64,000 nucleotides of DNA from Aegilops tauschii subsp. strangulata (Eukaryota; Streptophyta; Magnoliopsida; Poales; Poaceae): positions 225,260,628 through 225,324,627 of the forward strand of contig NC_053040.3 in the NCBI RefSeq assembly GCF_002575655.3, read 5' to 3'. A program made the translations under genes and the position numbers. The notes under the pieces were generated by a model. That model was not told the origin of the DNA. It saw only the letters and a list, made by a program, of their open reading frames with translations, and did not search any database. Positions 55,778 through 64,000 of the stretch are shown here, piece after piece (positions within the stretch are counted from its first letter, which is position 1; each line of letters opens with the position of its first letter).

Positions 55778-57700
55778 ATGGCCTCCTAGCGCTCCAAAGA
55801 TCTCTTGGACGTACTATCACAGGAGCAGATGATACGTCTCCAGCGTATCTACTTTTTCTCATGCTTTTCCTCTTGTTTTGGACTCTAATTTGCATGATTT
55901 GGATGAAACTAACCCCGGACTGATGTTGTTTTCAGCAGAACTACCATGGTGTTGTTTTTGTGTAGAAATGAAAGTCCTCGGAATGGAACGAAACTTTGGG
56001 AGGATTTTTTATACCAATAATAAGAATTTCTGGAGCCAAGACCCACCAGAGAGGGGCCCCTGGGTGGGCACAACCCACCAGGGCGCGCCCCCCTCTCCTG
56101 GCGCGCCCAGGTGGGTTGTACCCACCTGGTGGCCCCGCTGGTACTATAAATTCACATTATTCCAAAAAAATCAGGGAGAAAGAATTATCACGATCCACGA
56201 GACGGAGCCGCCGCCAAGCCCTGTTCTTCCTTGGGAGGGCAGATCTGGAGTCCATTTGGGGCTCTGGAGAGGGGGATCTTCATTCTTCGTCATCACCAAC
56301 CCATCTCCATCGCCAATTCCATGATGCTCCCTACCGGGAGTGAGTAATTCCTTCATAGGCTCGCTGGTCGGTGAGGAGTTGGATGAGATTCATCATGTAA
56401 TCGAGTTAGTTTTGTTAGGGCCCGATCCCTAGTATCCACTATGTTCTTAGATTGATGTTGCTATGACTTTGCTATGCTTAATGCTTGTCACTTTGGACCC
56501 GGGTGTCATGAACTCAGATCTGAACCATTTATGAATTCATCATTATATCCATGTTTTAGATCCGATCTTGCAAGTTATAGTCACCTACTACGTGTTATGA
56601 TCCGACAACCCCGGAGTGACAACAACCGGACCCACTCTCGGTGATGACCTTAGTTTGAGGAGTTCATGGATTCACTATGTGTTAATGCTTTGTTCCGGTT
56701 CTCTATTAAAAGGAGGCCTTAATATCCCTTAGTTTCCAATATGGACCCCGCTGCCACGGGAGGGTAGGACAAAAGATGTCATGCAAGTTCTTTTAATAAA
56801 GCACGTATGACTATTTACGAAATACATGCCTACATTATATCAATGAACTGGAGCTAGTGCCGTATCGCCCTAGGTTATAACTGTCTCATGATAAATATCA
56901 TCTAACAAGTCACCGATCCAATGCCTATGAATTTACCCTTATTGATCTTGATGCATTACTATTGCTATCATCATTGTTACACTTTCTACAAATTACTGCT
57001 ATCACTGTTACTGTTACTATTGCTGTTGTCACTACTATCAAAACTATCAAACTACTTTGCTACTGATCACTTTGCTGCAGATAATTAATCTCCAGGTGTG
57101 GTTGAATTGACAACTCAACTGCTAATACCTTCAAATATTCTTTGGCTCCCCTTGTGTCGAATCTATAAATTTGGGTTGAATACTCTACCCTCGAAAACTG
57201 TTGTCATCCCCTATACTTGTGGGTTATCAACAGACGAAGGACATCGGCGGCTCCGCTCTGGGCGTGCTCCAAAGCTCTCTTGGACGTACTGTCGCAGGAG
57301 CAAACGAAGCAGATCGCCGGCTCCCCCCGGCTGCCCTCCGCCGCCACGACCATGAAGCAGGCGCGCGTGCGCGGGGCGCAGCCGACAGCGAGGAAGAGTT
57401 GTACACGGTAGGTCGCTGCCGCTCTGGTCCCAGGAAGGCCACCGCTCCTCCACTCAGTCGATTCCAAGCTTGGTGGGGTAAACATCGGCGGCCGATTAGC
57501 TGCTTGACGGCGACGTGGAGGCGGAAATTTTCAGAACCTTGTGCTCCGGAGGAGGAGGTTATTGAGGCGGAGCTGGACAAAGCCGAGGCGGATGAGGAGG
57601 AGGCAAAGGCAATGGTCGGCGTTCTCGGAGCTCATGGCCGGACATGGTGGTCGGGCACCGACGATCATTTTGATTATGTTTATAGTAGGTTTTAGTATGG
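55778..57700 (+). pseudogene. Host-like gene split by a solo LTR
   Basis: The ATG at 55778 opens MAS, then TAG, then RSKDLLDVLSQEQ. After the LTR (55830-57229) the same coding text recurs as SKALLDVLSQEQTKQIAGSP at about 57268, because 70 bp had been duplicated in tandem before the LTR arrived. Beyond, MKQARVRGAQPTARKS and, in another frame, CAPEEEVIEAELDKAEADEEEA (57540 region) suggest a basic then acidic small protein, broken by shifts. The stop at codon 4, the duplication (70 is not a multiple of 3) and the insertion each disable it. Family not recognised; a TATA box and promoter-like block lie upstream. Confidence 0.5.
55830..57229 (+). mobile_element. Solo LTR
   Basis: 1400 bp from TGATACGTCTCCAGCGTATC to CTTGTGGGTTATCA, with no internal domain and no second LTR. 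Flanking 5-mers are GCAGA and ACAGA, four of five matching, so a decayed target duplication. A core promoter CTATAAATTC lies at 56144-56153, preceded by GC-rich palindromes (56058-56083 and 56107-56129). It belongs to a different family from the trimer, but both share the terminal GATACGTCTCC(A)(A/G)CGTATC motif. Formed by LTR-LTR recombination after a full element inserted. Confidence 0.8.
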
Positions 57701-58002
57701 TTTGTGCGAAATATGTAATGAATTTCATCCAGTTTATAGGAAAAGTTTTCGAAATGTAATGAATTTCATCCGGTTAATTTGAAATTTGCTTTGTTTGCAC
57801 GAATTTCGTCCGGTTAGTTCATATAGTTGTCGAAAGGTATGCGGGCAGCATTGGATGACATCCTCTGGCATCACTGTCCTCGGACAGATGCCGGTGTAAA
57901 TTTGTGGGCCAGCGTTGGAGATGCCCTAACCATGCTATAATCGCTAACAGTGCTCCATTATTTCGCAGGGAACAGTTATCCCTCGATCAAAGTCAGATCC
58001 AC
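57701..58002. other. 3' flank of the pseudogene
   Basis: AT-rich DNA with GAATTTC(A/G)TCCGGTTA repeated three times (57721, 57760, 57803 area), possibly the 3' untranslated part. Nothing else is seen. Confidence 0.35.
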
Positions 58003-58115
58003 CGTGTTTCGCACTCCTCCCACGTAAGAGTGTAGACTCTTGCTTACATAAAAATAGAGCAAGTGAACGGCAGTGTAGCACGTCATATCACTCATACTAG
58101 CCCGCCTAAGCGCGG
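58003..58115 (+). repeat. Local duplicated segment, weak third copy
   Basis: GTGTTTCGCACTCCTCC, TAAGAGTGTAGAC and GTAGCACGTCATATCACT, then TAGCCCGCCTA, match the start and the far end of 58863-59220 (TGTTTCACACTCCTCC... GTACCACGTCATATCACT ... TAGCCCGCCTA). The middle is missing, so it is a deleted relative. Confidence 0.5.
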
Positions 58116-58450
58116 GAAAGCCCCGCCCTCGTCATTTTGTTCTGGATTTCTATCGATCAATCGCACGAAAACATTACGCTTTTCAAGTTCAAAAGGAAAA
58201 GGCGGCACACTTACAACTCGCACGCGTCGCGTTCGCGTCGCACCCCTGACAGTCCAGCTCGCACGCTGCTCACCAGAGGGTACACGCGTTGTCTTGCATT
58301 TTCACTGACATGTGGGACTGCAATTGAATAAACCGTCGATAGCCAAAATCTAATCGCTCGGCGATCGTCGGCCGAGATGAGAGAGACGGGGAGGGAGAAG
58401 AGATCGCCCGCCCGCCGCACACGGACTCCAAGAAATATATGGTGATAATG
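58116..58450. other. Unassigned spacer
   Basis: GC-rich in the middle. Frames at 58063-58308 and 58211-58546 are not supported by composition or neighbours. No feature named. Confidence 0.35.
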
Positions 58451-58545
58451 TGAGTCCAAGCCCGCTTCTGACCGCCCTGGCCCACCAGAAAACCCCTCAC
58501 CCCTCCGCGCGTGTTCCCGCCTCAGACGCGAGCTGCCCGCATTCA
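58451..58545 (+). repeat. Promoter-like segment, partial copy 3
   Basis: CCCGCTTCTGACCGCCCTGGCC and CCCGCATTCATAGC match the start of the 42.3- and 55.2-kb copies. The rest is absent. Confidence 0.5.
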
Positions 58546-58556
58546 TAGCAAGTAGT

Positions 58557-58855
58557 ACTAGTAAAATACTGGGCTATAAGCCCGCTTATGTGGAGGAGAG
58601 AGAGGCATTGACAAAGTCAAGGAGTGGGTCTGCAAGAGCCCATCTCTACACATGCTCCTAGGTATAAAAAAACTAATTCTAAAAAAAAGAGGTACAAAAA
58701 AACAATTGTCTAAAAAAAGAAAGGTAAAAAACATTTGAGAGGAAATAGATAGAGAGAAAATGAGAAAAAGTTGTAACCTTATAGCCAACCTTATAGTCAA
58801 CATTATGGTAGTATTACATGAGGAAGGAGGTTTGTGCACATGCCAAGTTCACCGG
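58557..58855. mobile_element. Possible MITE
   Basis: AT-rich block starting GGGCTATAAGCCCGC and ending with CCTTATAGCCAACCTTATAGTC, close to words I associate with abundant grass MITEs. The ends are not clear enough to fix a family or a target duplication. Confidence 0.35.
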
Positions 58856-58862
58856 GCTTCCA

Positions 58863-59220
58863 TGTTTCACACTCCTCCATCGTAACAGTGGAGACAATAG
58901 CTTTCATCAAAAATAAACAATGAATACTCGTTGCTTGTCCTCTATATCGGAAAGAATACTTTCATTCGCCAACATGTGGGATGTCGACCATCGTGGTCCA
59001 CCTGCCATGCACAAAATTATCCTGGTCCACCCCGATCATAGCGCAAGCCCAACCTTTCCCACTATAAGTTGGTCAGACGAAGGAACCATCATGACTTCGT
59101 TAAATTCCGCTTCTTCAAGAAAACTAACTGTACCCGCAATACTGCTACCACACGCGAAGACTGGATGGCACTGTACCACGTCATATCACTGAAACCCACT
59201 AGGCCAAACTAGCCCGCCTA
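58863..59220 (+). repeat. Local duplicated segment, copy 2
   Basis: Collinear with 43059-43425 for about 300 bp, with small indels. It continues to a TATCACT...TAGCCCGCCTAG end shared with 58003-58115. Confidence 0.6.
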
Positions 59221-59229
59221 GTATTTGTA

Positions 59230-59295
59230 CTCCCTCCGTTTCAAAGTTAGTAGGAGTAGTACAAAGTTGAGTCATCTATTTTGGAACGGAGGGAG
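59230..59295. mobile_element. Stowaway (Tc1/Mariner-type) MITE, 66 bp
   Basis: Starts CTCCCTCCGTTTCAAAGT and ends GGAACGGAGGGAG, with TA on both sides (59228-59229, 59296-59297). The CTCCCTCCGT ends are the Stowaway signature in grasses. It is short for the family, so it is probably an internally deleted copy. Confidence 0.9.
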
Positions 59296-59544
59296 TACGC
59301 CTCTGTACGGCTATGATTTTGTGTTCTCAAAAAATATCCTTTGTCAATCTAACGATTAGGAGTAGAAAGAGGGTCTTTCTCTCTCTCTAGGTCTCTCTCC
59401 ATCCCACAACCCCCCTAGCACACGTACACACTCTCTGTAGCCACTCCGAAAGTACGACGTCACTACACATTCATGCTTCCAACAAAAAAATTACACATTC
59501 ACGCATGTTACAAGTATGTGCCAGTTTTGCTGGCTATGAATGTG
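59296..59544. other. Unassigned spacer
   Basis: Contains a TCTC-rich stretch (59371-59400). No gene seen. Confidence 0.4.
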
Positions 59545-59853
59545 AGGCCTCCATTGGTTTAGAGGAATCTTGTAGGAATTTCATAGGATAGGATTTCTAC
59601 AGGAAAAAAAATTTGTACATCCCTTTGGTTTATAGGAATGGAATCATATTCCTATGGAGGAATTCTTCCTATCCTCCACATTTCATAGGAAAATAAACAT
59701 TAACCTAGACTCAATGGAAAAAAATCCTATGATGTGAATCAAAGGGCATCTCCTTTCCTATTCCTACTCATAGGATTTAAGATACATGTCATCTCATTTC
59801 CTATGACTTTCCTATTGCTACAATTTTCTTACCCTATGAACCAAATGAGGCCT
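59545..59853. mobile_element. MITE with AGGCCTC ends, complete copy
   Basis: 309 bp whose ends are AGGCCTCCATTGGTTTA and, reversed, AGGCCTCATTTGGTTCA. The interior is made of TATAGGAAT / CATAGGA words in both orientations, giving an extended foldback. A TG lies before the left end (59542-59543) and TGAATG follows the right end, but the duplication is uncertain. A truncated relative is at 43431-43575. Confidence 0.65.
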
Positions 59854-60296
59854 GAATGTATCTGTGTCGACTATTGTCTGATCGGTCGCTAAGCCTACAA
59901 TTTTAGGAGCTTGGGCTATTGGCCGATCGACGACGGATCAGACCTATAAACGTACCACGAGCTCATCAGCCCCAACGTTTCTCTTCGGTGAGTGTTTTGC
60001 AAGTACTATAGCTCACACAGTAGCTGGCCTACTAACACCAAGAATCATCAAACAAGCCCTGCTGATATTATAAACAGTTCAAACTTACATCTAAGCATGC
60101 CATATATTACATCAAAAGCTGGTGGGGATACATCTGTTTCCATAACTCGAAGAGGGTTCGCATGATTCACTATCAAACAAAAGTAGCAAGTACCGCCCAC
60201 ACAAGACAATGCACTAGACCTAAGATGGTTTGATAACACGCGTCGTTCTGGTAATTAAACACAACACAAACTACCCTGAAGGATTAGCGCGACCAA
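59854..60296. other. Spacer downstream of the minus-strand gene model
   Basis: No supported gene. It would contain the 3' untranslated region of the gene model to its right. Confidence 0.35.
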
Positions 60297-61426
60297 CTAT
60301 TTCTTATCATCGATCTCGGGCAATGACCACAGCAAGGACAACGGCATGGGAATTGATCTCTGGGGCGATGTCCATAGGACGGACCGCGACATCAGAATCG
60401 ATCTCTGGGGCGATGTCCACGGGATGGACAGCGCCATCGGATCGATCTCCGGGGCGATGTCCACAGGACGGACCACGACATCGAAAACGATCTCTGGGGT
60501 TGTCCCCAGGACGGACCGCGACATCGGAATCATCAAGGACGTCCACCGACACCTGCACAACCCTAACATATTAGCAAGCACATTGCAAATAATCAAAAAC
60601 CACAACTATGGTAAGCCATTATTTTTTACCTTGTGCAGCTCACCGGGGGATCCCATCCCTCCGGGGGCCATCTCCTCGTCCTCGATGGGGGCCATCTCCT
60701 CGTCCTTGATGGGGGCCATCGCCAACGGTGGGCCCCTTGCTGTTCTTCCAGCTTTCTTTGAGGAGTTCGTCCGCCAACGTCGCCAAGTCTTTGGCTAGTG
60801 CTTGTTTCTTGGAGTTCTTCGTCTCCATGTGTTGGCCCGCCAACATGGTCAACTCGTTGGTCGGTGCTTGCTTCCTGGAGATCTCTGTCTTGAGTGGGTT
60901 GTCTGTCAGCATCTCTTTGCCTAGTGCTCCAGGATGCATCAATGAACTGACAAAGAAAAAGAAATCAAAAGGAAACCACAATCACAATGAAAATGGGAAA
61001 AGAATAGGCTGTGAGAATCGGTCGGTGCTTCGCAAAAAGATGATTCTTGGAATGAAAATATAGTAGCATCACTAATTCGCCCACCTTTCCTTCGTCGGTA
61101 CAGAAGAAAAATGGCAGAAGTGAGTAGCCTGGAGTGAGGTTTTCTTCAAGAAAGGGGAGAAAGGAATTCAACGAGCGTTCCAGTGAAATGATGGTTGCTT
61201 CGTCCAGTCCAACTTCGAGGCCACTTCGACGCCACTTTACCACTGCTCGTAAAGGTGTGGGTTTTGTGATATGATGGGTCATGACGACTACACCGGGGTG
61301 ACCGGTGAGTCTCGACTTTAGCACCTCGCTGTGATTTGGTGGATGGCACGCGGGCCCGAATGCTTTGATGTCCCGCATGTAGATAGAGCGGCTAGTCATA
61401 TACTCAATATTGTGCACCGCGACCAA
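60297..61426 (-). CDS. Three-exon gene model, unknown protein
   Basis: Exons on the minus strand at 61426-61085, 60946-60630 and 60552-60297 join with canonical sites: AAAG/GTGGGC with TTTGTCAG, and CACAAG/GTAAAA with GTTGTGCAG. The join leaves an uninterrupted frame of about 304 codons ending IDDKK-stop. Exon 1 (TSRSIYMRDIKAFGPAC, LERSLNSFLPFLEENL) looks protein-like; the first ATG is at about 61399, and the real start may lie further upstream. Exon 2 in this frame is Gln/Arg-rich, while another open frame of the same DNA reads KQALAKDLATLADELLKES, so the splice phase is open to doubt. Exon 3 is built from 45-bp repeats encoding WTSPQRSI-like units. It could belong to a decayed transposon. 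No family recognised. Confidence 0.35.
60310..60535 (+). repeat. 45-bp minisatellite, four to five copies
   Basis: GATCTC(T/C)GGGG(CGATG)TCC starts at 60355, 60400, 60444 and 60489, with a weaker copy before. Units carry GGACGGACC(G/A)CGACATC. A period of 45 keeps the reading frame, so it makes a 15-residue repeat in the minus-strand model. Confidence 0.8.
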
Positions 61427-61679
61427 GGCGGAGAGGAAAACGAGAGAACTACGTATTTATTTATGGTGTAGATTCACTCATTTTGCTCCATATGTACTCA
61501 TTTAGGGTGTAGTCACTTGTTGAAATCTCTAGAAAGGCAAATACTCCTTTCCGTTTTACAGGGCTATACTAGCATATACTACAATAGTGGGATCACATAG
61601 CAATTTTGTCTCATGCAAGAGCCTGGCTATATGCGTGCTCCAAGGCTCCGCACCACGCCCCACCCCTACACAAAGACAG
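61427..61679. other. Unassigned spacer
   Basis: No reading frame or repeat to report. It holds the presumed 5' side of the minus-strand gene model. Confidence 0.35.
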
Positions 61680-61950
61680 CCACTCGAGCGTTCGCAACTG
61701 CCATGTTTGGGTTGCGCTTGGCTCTTCGCCTCTTCGAGAAGACGAACAATGATGTTACTACTTCTATAGTATCGAATCAATTGCTGCATGTCCGTCCACC
61801 GCGTGCGAGAGGGATAGCTTGTTGTAGTTAGCAAAAGCCTGTCCTTGTCTGCAAGCCACCGTGCGCATGGGGAGGGAGAAGGCGTGTAGTAGTAAAATCA
61901 AGCTTCTCCTTGTTGTACAAGTTGACGTGACACATCATAGCAATGGCCCC
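61680..61950 (+). repeat. Local tandem duplication, copy 1
   Basis: Shares GGGTTGCGCTTGGCTCTTCGC, TCTTCGAGAAG(A/T)CGAACAATGATG, TGCTGCATGTCC(GTC)CACCGCGTGCG and AAGCTTCTCC / GTTGACG(T/C)GACACATCA with 62232-62620, about 540 bp apart. Not part of a known repeat that I can name. Confidence 0.7.
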
Positions 61951-62231
61951 ACATGTTTGCCTGTAAACTTGGCTAAGAGACCCACAGTGTACAATATATT
62001 TGCTGCAACCTCCAACATTTACCCCACCACAAAATTAAAATATATATTCCTGTCTTGACTAGATGAGCGTGCAAACTACAATCACCAGGATGACAGGTAG
62101 GGCCAGAAGATTATTTTAATAAAAAAATGCTTCGAGACGGCCTCATAGCATGGAGCCAACCCCAACGATTTTAAGCTTAGAGGCACAATACACGCTATCC
62201 TAGACTACTCTACACATGAAACTGCCACACG

Positions 62232-62620
62232 AGCGTCCGGGTTGCGCTTGGCTCTTCGCATCTTCGAGAAGTCGAACAATGATGGTACTACTACAGTGGA
62301 GTACTACAGTATGCTTCTGGCCATCTGACACCGAATGAACTGCTGCATGTCCACCGCGTGCGGGAGGGAGAGCGTGTAGCGAAAGCTTCTCCTAGTCCTG
62401 CGAGCCACCACGCTCATGGGCGAGGGAGGGACGCAGCTTCATTGACTTACTGCACCTGCCTTTGTGTGTATGACAGGTGGGCCCAACAGGTGGCTGGCCC
62501 ACCTGTCATACAGCCAAAGGCAGGTGTAGTTAAGGCACCGGAGCTTAGTCCGCGAGGGAGAGCGCGTTGTAATCAAACTTCTCATTGTTGTATGAGTTGA
62601 CGCGACACATCAAAGCAGTG
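62232..62620 (+). repeat. Local tandem duplication, copy 2
   Basis: Same ordered blocks as copy 1. It is longer by a 123-bp foldback element and its target duplication (62429-62560). Confidence 0.7.
62429..62551. mobile_element. Mutator-type MITE 2 with 9-bp target duplication
   Basis: 123 bp between perfect GCGAGGGAG copies (62420-62428 and 62552-62560). It starts GGACGCAGCTTCATTGACTTA; its other end reversed is GGACTAAGCTCCGGTGCCTTAAC. Inner arms CACCTGCCTTTG and CAAAGGCAGGTG, and GACAGGTGGGCC and GGCCCACCTGTC, make a long hairpin. Ends resemble MITE 1 at 55349-55461 (GGA-GC-GCTTCA-TGACTTA). Confidence 0.75.
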
Positions 62621-63359
62621 CACTCGATATATTTTAATAATTTGCATTTACCGATGCATTAATTACAACGCATGCATGCATGCCATGACTTTCCTTTTGA
62701 TACTTGCATGTGTTGATTTAATGCATCTTGAAGTAGTATGCATATGTGCCGGTAAAGCTTTGTAATGCCCCGGCCCTCAAGGGAGAGATGGTTGTGCATG
62801 AGGAGGGACGACAGACGAGGAGTTCCGTCCTGGTTTATTGGTCCCTATGATAATCTATGCCAAATTTTGACTATAAAGTTAACTAACGAAATGTTCATGC
62901 ATGTCACAAAAAATTACATCATTGAAAACTATGTTCAAATACGAATCAAAGGATATAATTTTTGTTAACATGCACTAACATTTTGCTAGTTAAATCTTTG
63001 GTCAAAATTTAGCACAAATTACAAAGGGGCCCAATAAATATTGTACTCTCACATTTTGTTTTGAGGATACTCCCACATAGAAACTATAAATAATAATGCA
63101 TGTCGGGGCATCCCACGTTTCCAATAATTTTAGTCGTGGGCTTGTTCACAAATTTTAAGAGGCGGTGGTTGTTCATTTAATGGAGGGTCTAGTACCAGAC
63201 TTGAACGATACAAAGTGCGACCTGGCACACCGTAACACCACTTGGAATAAGCCGGTAGCTATCTCAAAAAACAATCAACAACTCAAAAAAAAGGCGACCT
63301 GGCACGTACACAATTTTAAACAATTGTTTTGATGGAGTAAAAAAAGGAAACTACCCCAC
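62621..63359. other. Unassigned AT-rich spacer
   Basis: AT-rich with a GCATGCATGCATG run near 62671. Short frames only. No gene recognised. Confidence 0.4.
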
Positions 63360-63712
63360 TATATGTATATATATATAGGCCGGAGCCTCCATGCTTGCTT
63401 GGTAGGGTTGCTCTATTCACACACTCTCATCCTCTCCAGATCTAAACAAGATAGCGGTGGTAACACTGTCTTTCTATACTCACTGCTGGTTATAGATCCG
63501 GACGTATCCCGTCCACGGGTGAAGGGGGGAGGGGAAGTGTTTAGGCCATCGTCGACAGTGAGGGAGGAGACCCACTGCCGGCTGCACCGTTATCTTTGGT
63601 GGAGCGCCGGCGCCGGAGGTCCTCCGACCCCTTCGTCGTTTCCCTAGTGTGGGCGGATCCGACCACCCTCCGCCCACCTATCCACATCCCGACGACCTTC
63701 AGGTATATCTTT
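63360..63712 (+). promoter_or_regulatory. Possible promoter and first exon
   Basis: A TATATATATATAGGCC box (63366-63381) is followed about 30 bp on by a leader with CACACTCTCATCCTC. A GC-rich stretch then ends in CGACCTTCAG/GTATATC, a fair donor site. The pattern fits the 5' end of a transcript, perhaps with a start in the ORF at 63363-63647, but no protein family is recognised and the rest would lie outside the window. Confidence 0.3.
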
Positions 63713-64000
63713 CTTTGAAACCGGACTAGCTCTACTTCCCCAGCTCGCTACGTCGCTACATGTGCATCATTTTCTACCTCTCGGCCCCTCTCGACCGGAT
63801 GGTCCAACGTCACCTATTTTTTTCTATTGTTAGAGGTAAAGCTACTTCATGGAGTCGAATCTTGTACTTGGTTCAAACAAGAAATAAAGGGGGGATTTAG
63901 TATGTACATCGGACTTGGTACAAACAGGAAGGAAAGGGGGCGAAAGTAGTACAGACTGGTCATCCAACCGGTCTCTTGGTCAAAAAGGGAAATATAGGGG
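63713..64000. repeat. Right edge with imperfect 55-65-bp repeats
   Basis: CTTGGT(T/A)CAAACA(A/G)GAA(A/G)(T/G)AAAGGGGG recurs at about 63878 and 63925, and CTTGGTCAAAAAGGGAAATATAGGGG at 63976 looks like a third, shorter version. The array may continue beyond the window. Confidence 0.5.

Noticed and set aside
56171..56343. Coding frames inside the solo LTR (55878-56343)
   Set aside because: The LTR leader has no retroelement or host domain, and the frames span palindromes and the TATA box.
63480..63677. Minus-strand 65-codon frame near the right edge
   Set aside because: GC-biased shadow of a possible leader or first exon on the other strand.

Overview
The window looks like intergenic DNA from a large grass genome, most likely a Triticeae (wheat, goatgrass or barley group). 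I infer this from recognisable Triticeae-style repeats: LTRs opening TGATACGTCTCC, a CACTA end with GGCCCGTTAA subterminal repeats, Tat-lineage Ty3/gypsy elements with antisense genes, and a Stowaway MITE. I found no intact conserved host gene. Two host-like pseudogenes, one three-exon gene model and one short acidic ORF are the only non-transposon coding candidates.

Layout. 1-1797 is unassigned flank with a cluster of GATAAATCG-type motifs. 1798-4783 is the 3' part of a CACTA transposon, cut off on its right. 4784-24768 is the most striking structure: a reverse-strand LTR retrotransposon present as a tandem trimer. The order is truncated LTR (719 bp), internal (4730), LTR (1688), internal (4730), LTR (1686), internal (4730), LTR (1702), with every inner LTR shared between neighbours. 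Each internal part carries one intact 692-codon Gag-like frame and no pol, so the element is non-autonomous. The two inner LTRs appear to be hybrids: their left ~470 bp match the rightmost LTR almost perfectly, while their right ~1.2 kb match the truncated left LTR and differ clearly from the rightmost one. That is what unequal crossing-over between the two diverged LTRs of one old element would leave. The primer-binding region is also doubled, with a perfect and a degenerate tRNA-Asp site 62 bp apart.

24769-27927 is the 3' part of another LTR element (X), with 190-bp tandem repeats and a tRNA-Lys-derived sequence. Its LTR end abuts the middle of the 5' LTR of a ~10 kb Ty3/gypsy Tat-lineage element (E1, 27928-37751). 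E1 carries gag and protease-RT-RNaseH-aRNaseH-integrase, broken by a few point lesions, plus a multi-exon antisense gene before the 3' LTR. A sister element of the same family (E2, 44300-54369) is complete end to end, with two 472-bp LTRs and a perfect ACGGT target duplication, but it is more decayed.

37752-44294 and 54375-64000 are low-copy-like DNA with microsatellite-rich blocks, MITEs, paralogous promoter-like segments present two or three times, a solo LTR (55830-57229) inserted into a pseudogene, and a local duplication at 61.7/62.2 kb. Two small foldback elements with matching ends and perfect 9-bp target duplications (55349-55461 and 62429-62551) look like one Mutator-type MITE family.

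The elements relate to each other by nesting: the trimer lies in X, X lies in the E1 LTR, and a deletion has fused the left edge of the trimer to the CACTA element.
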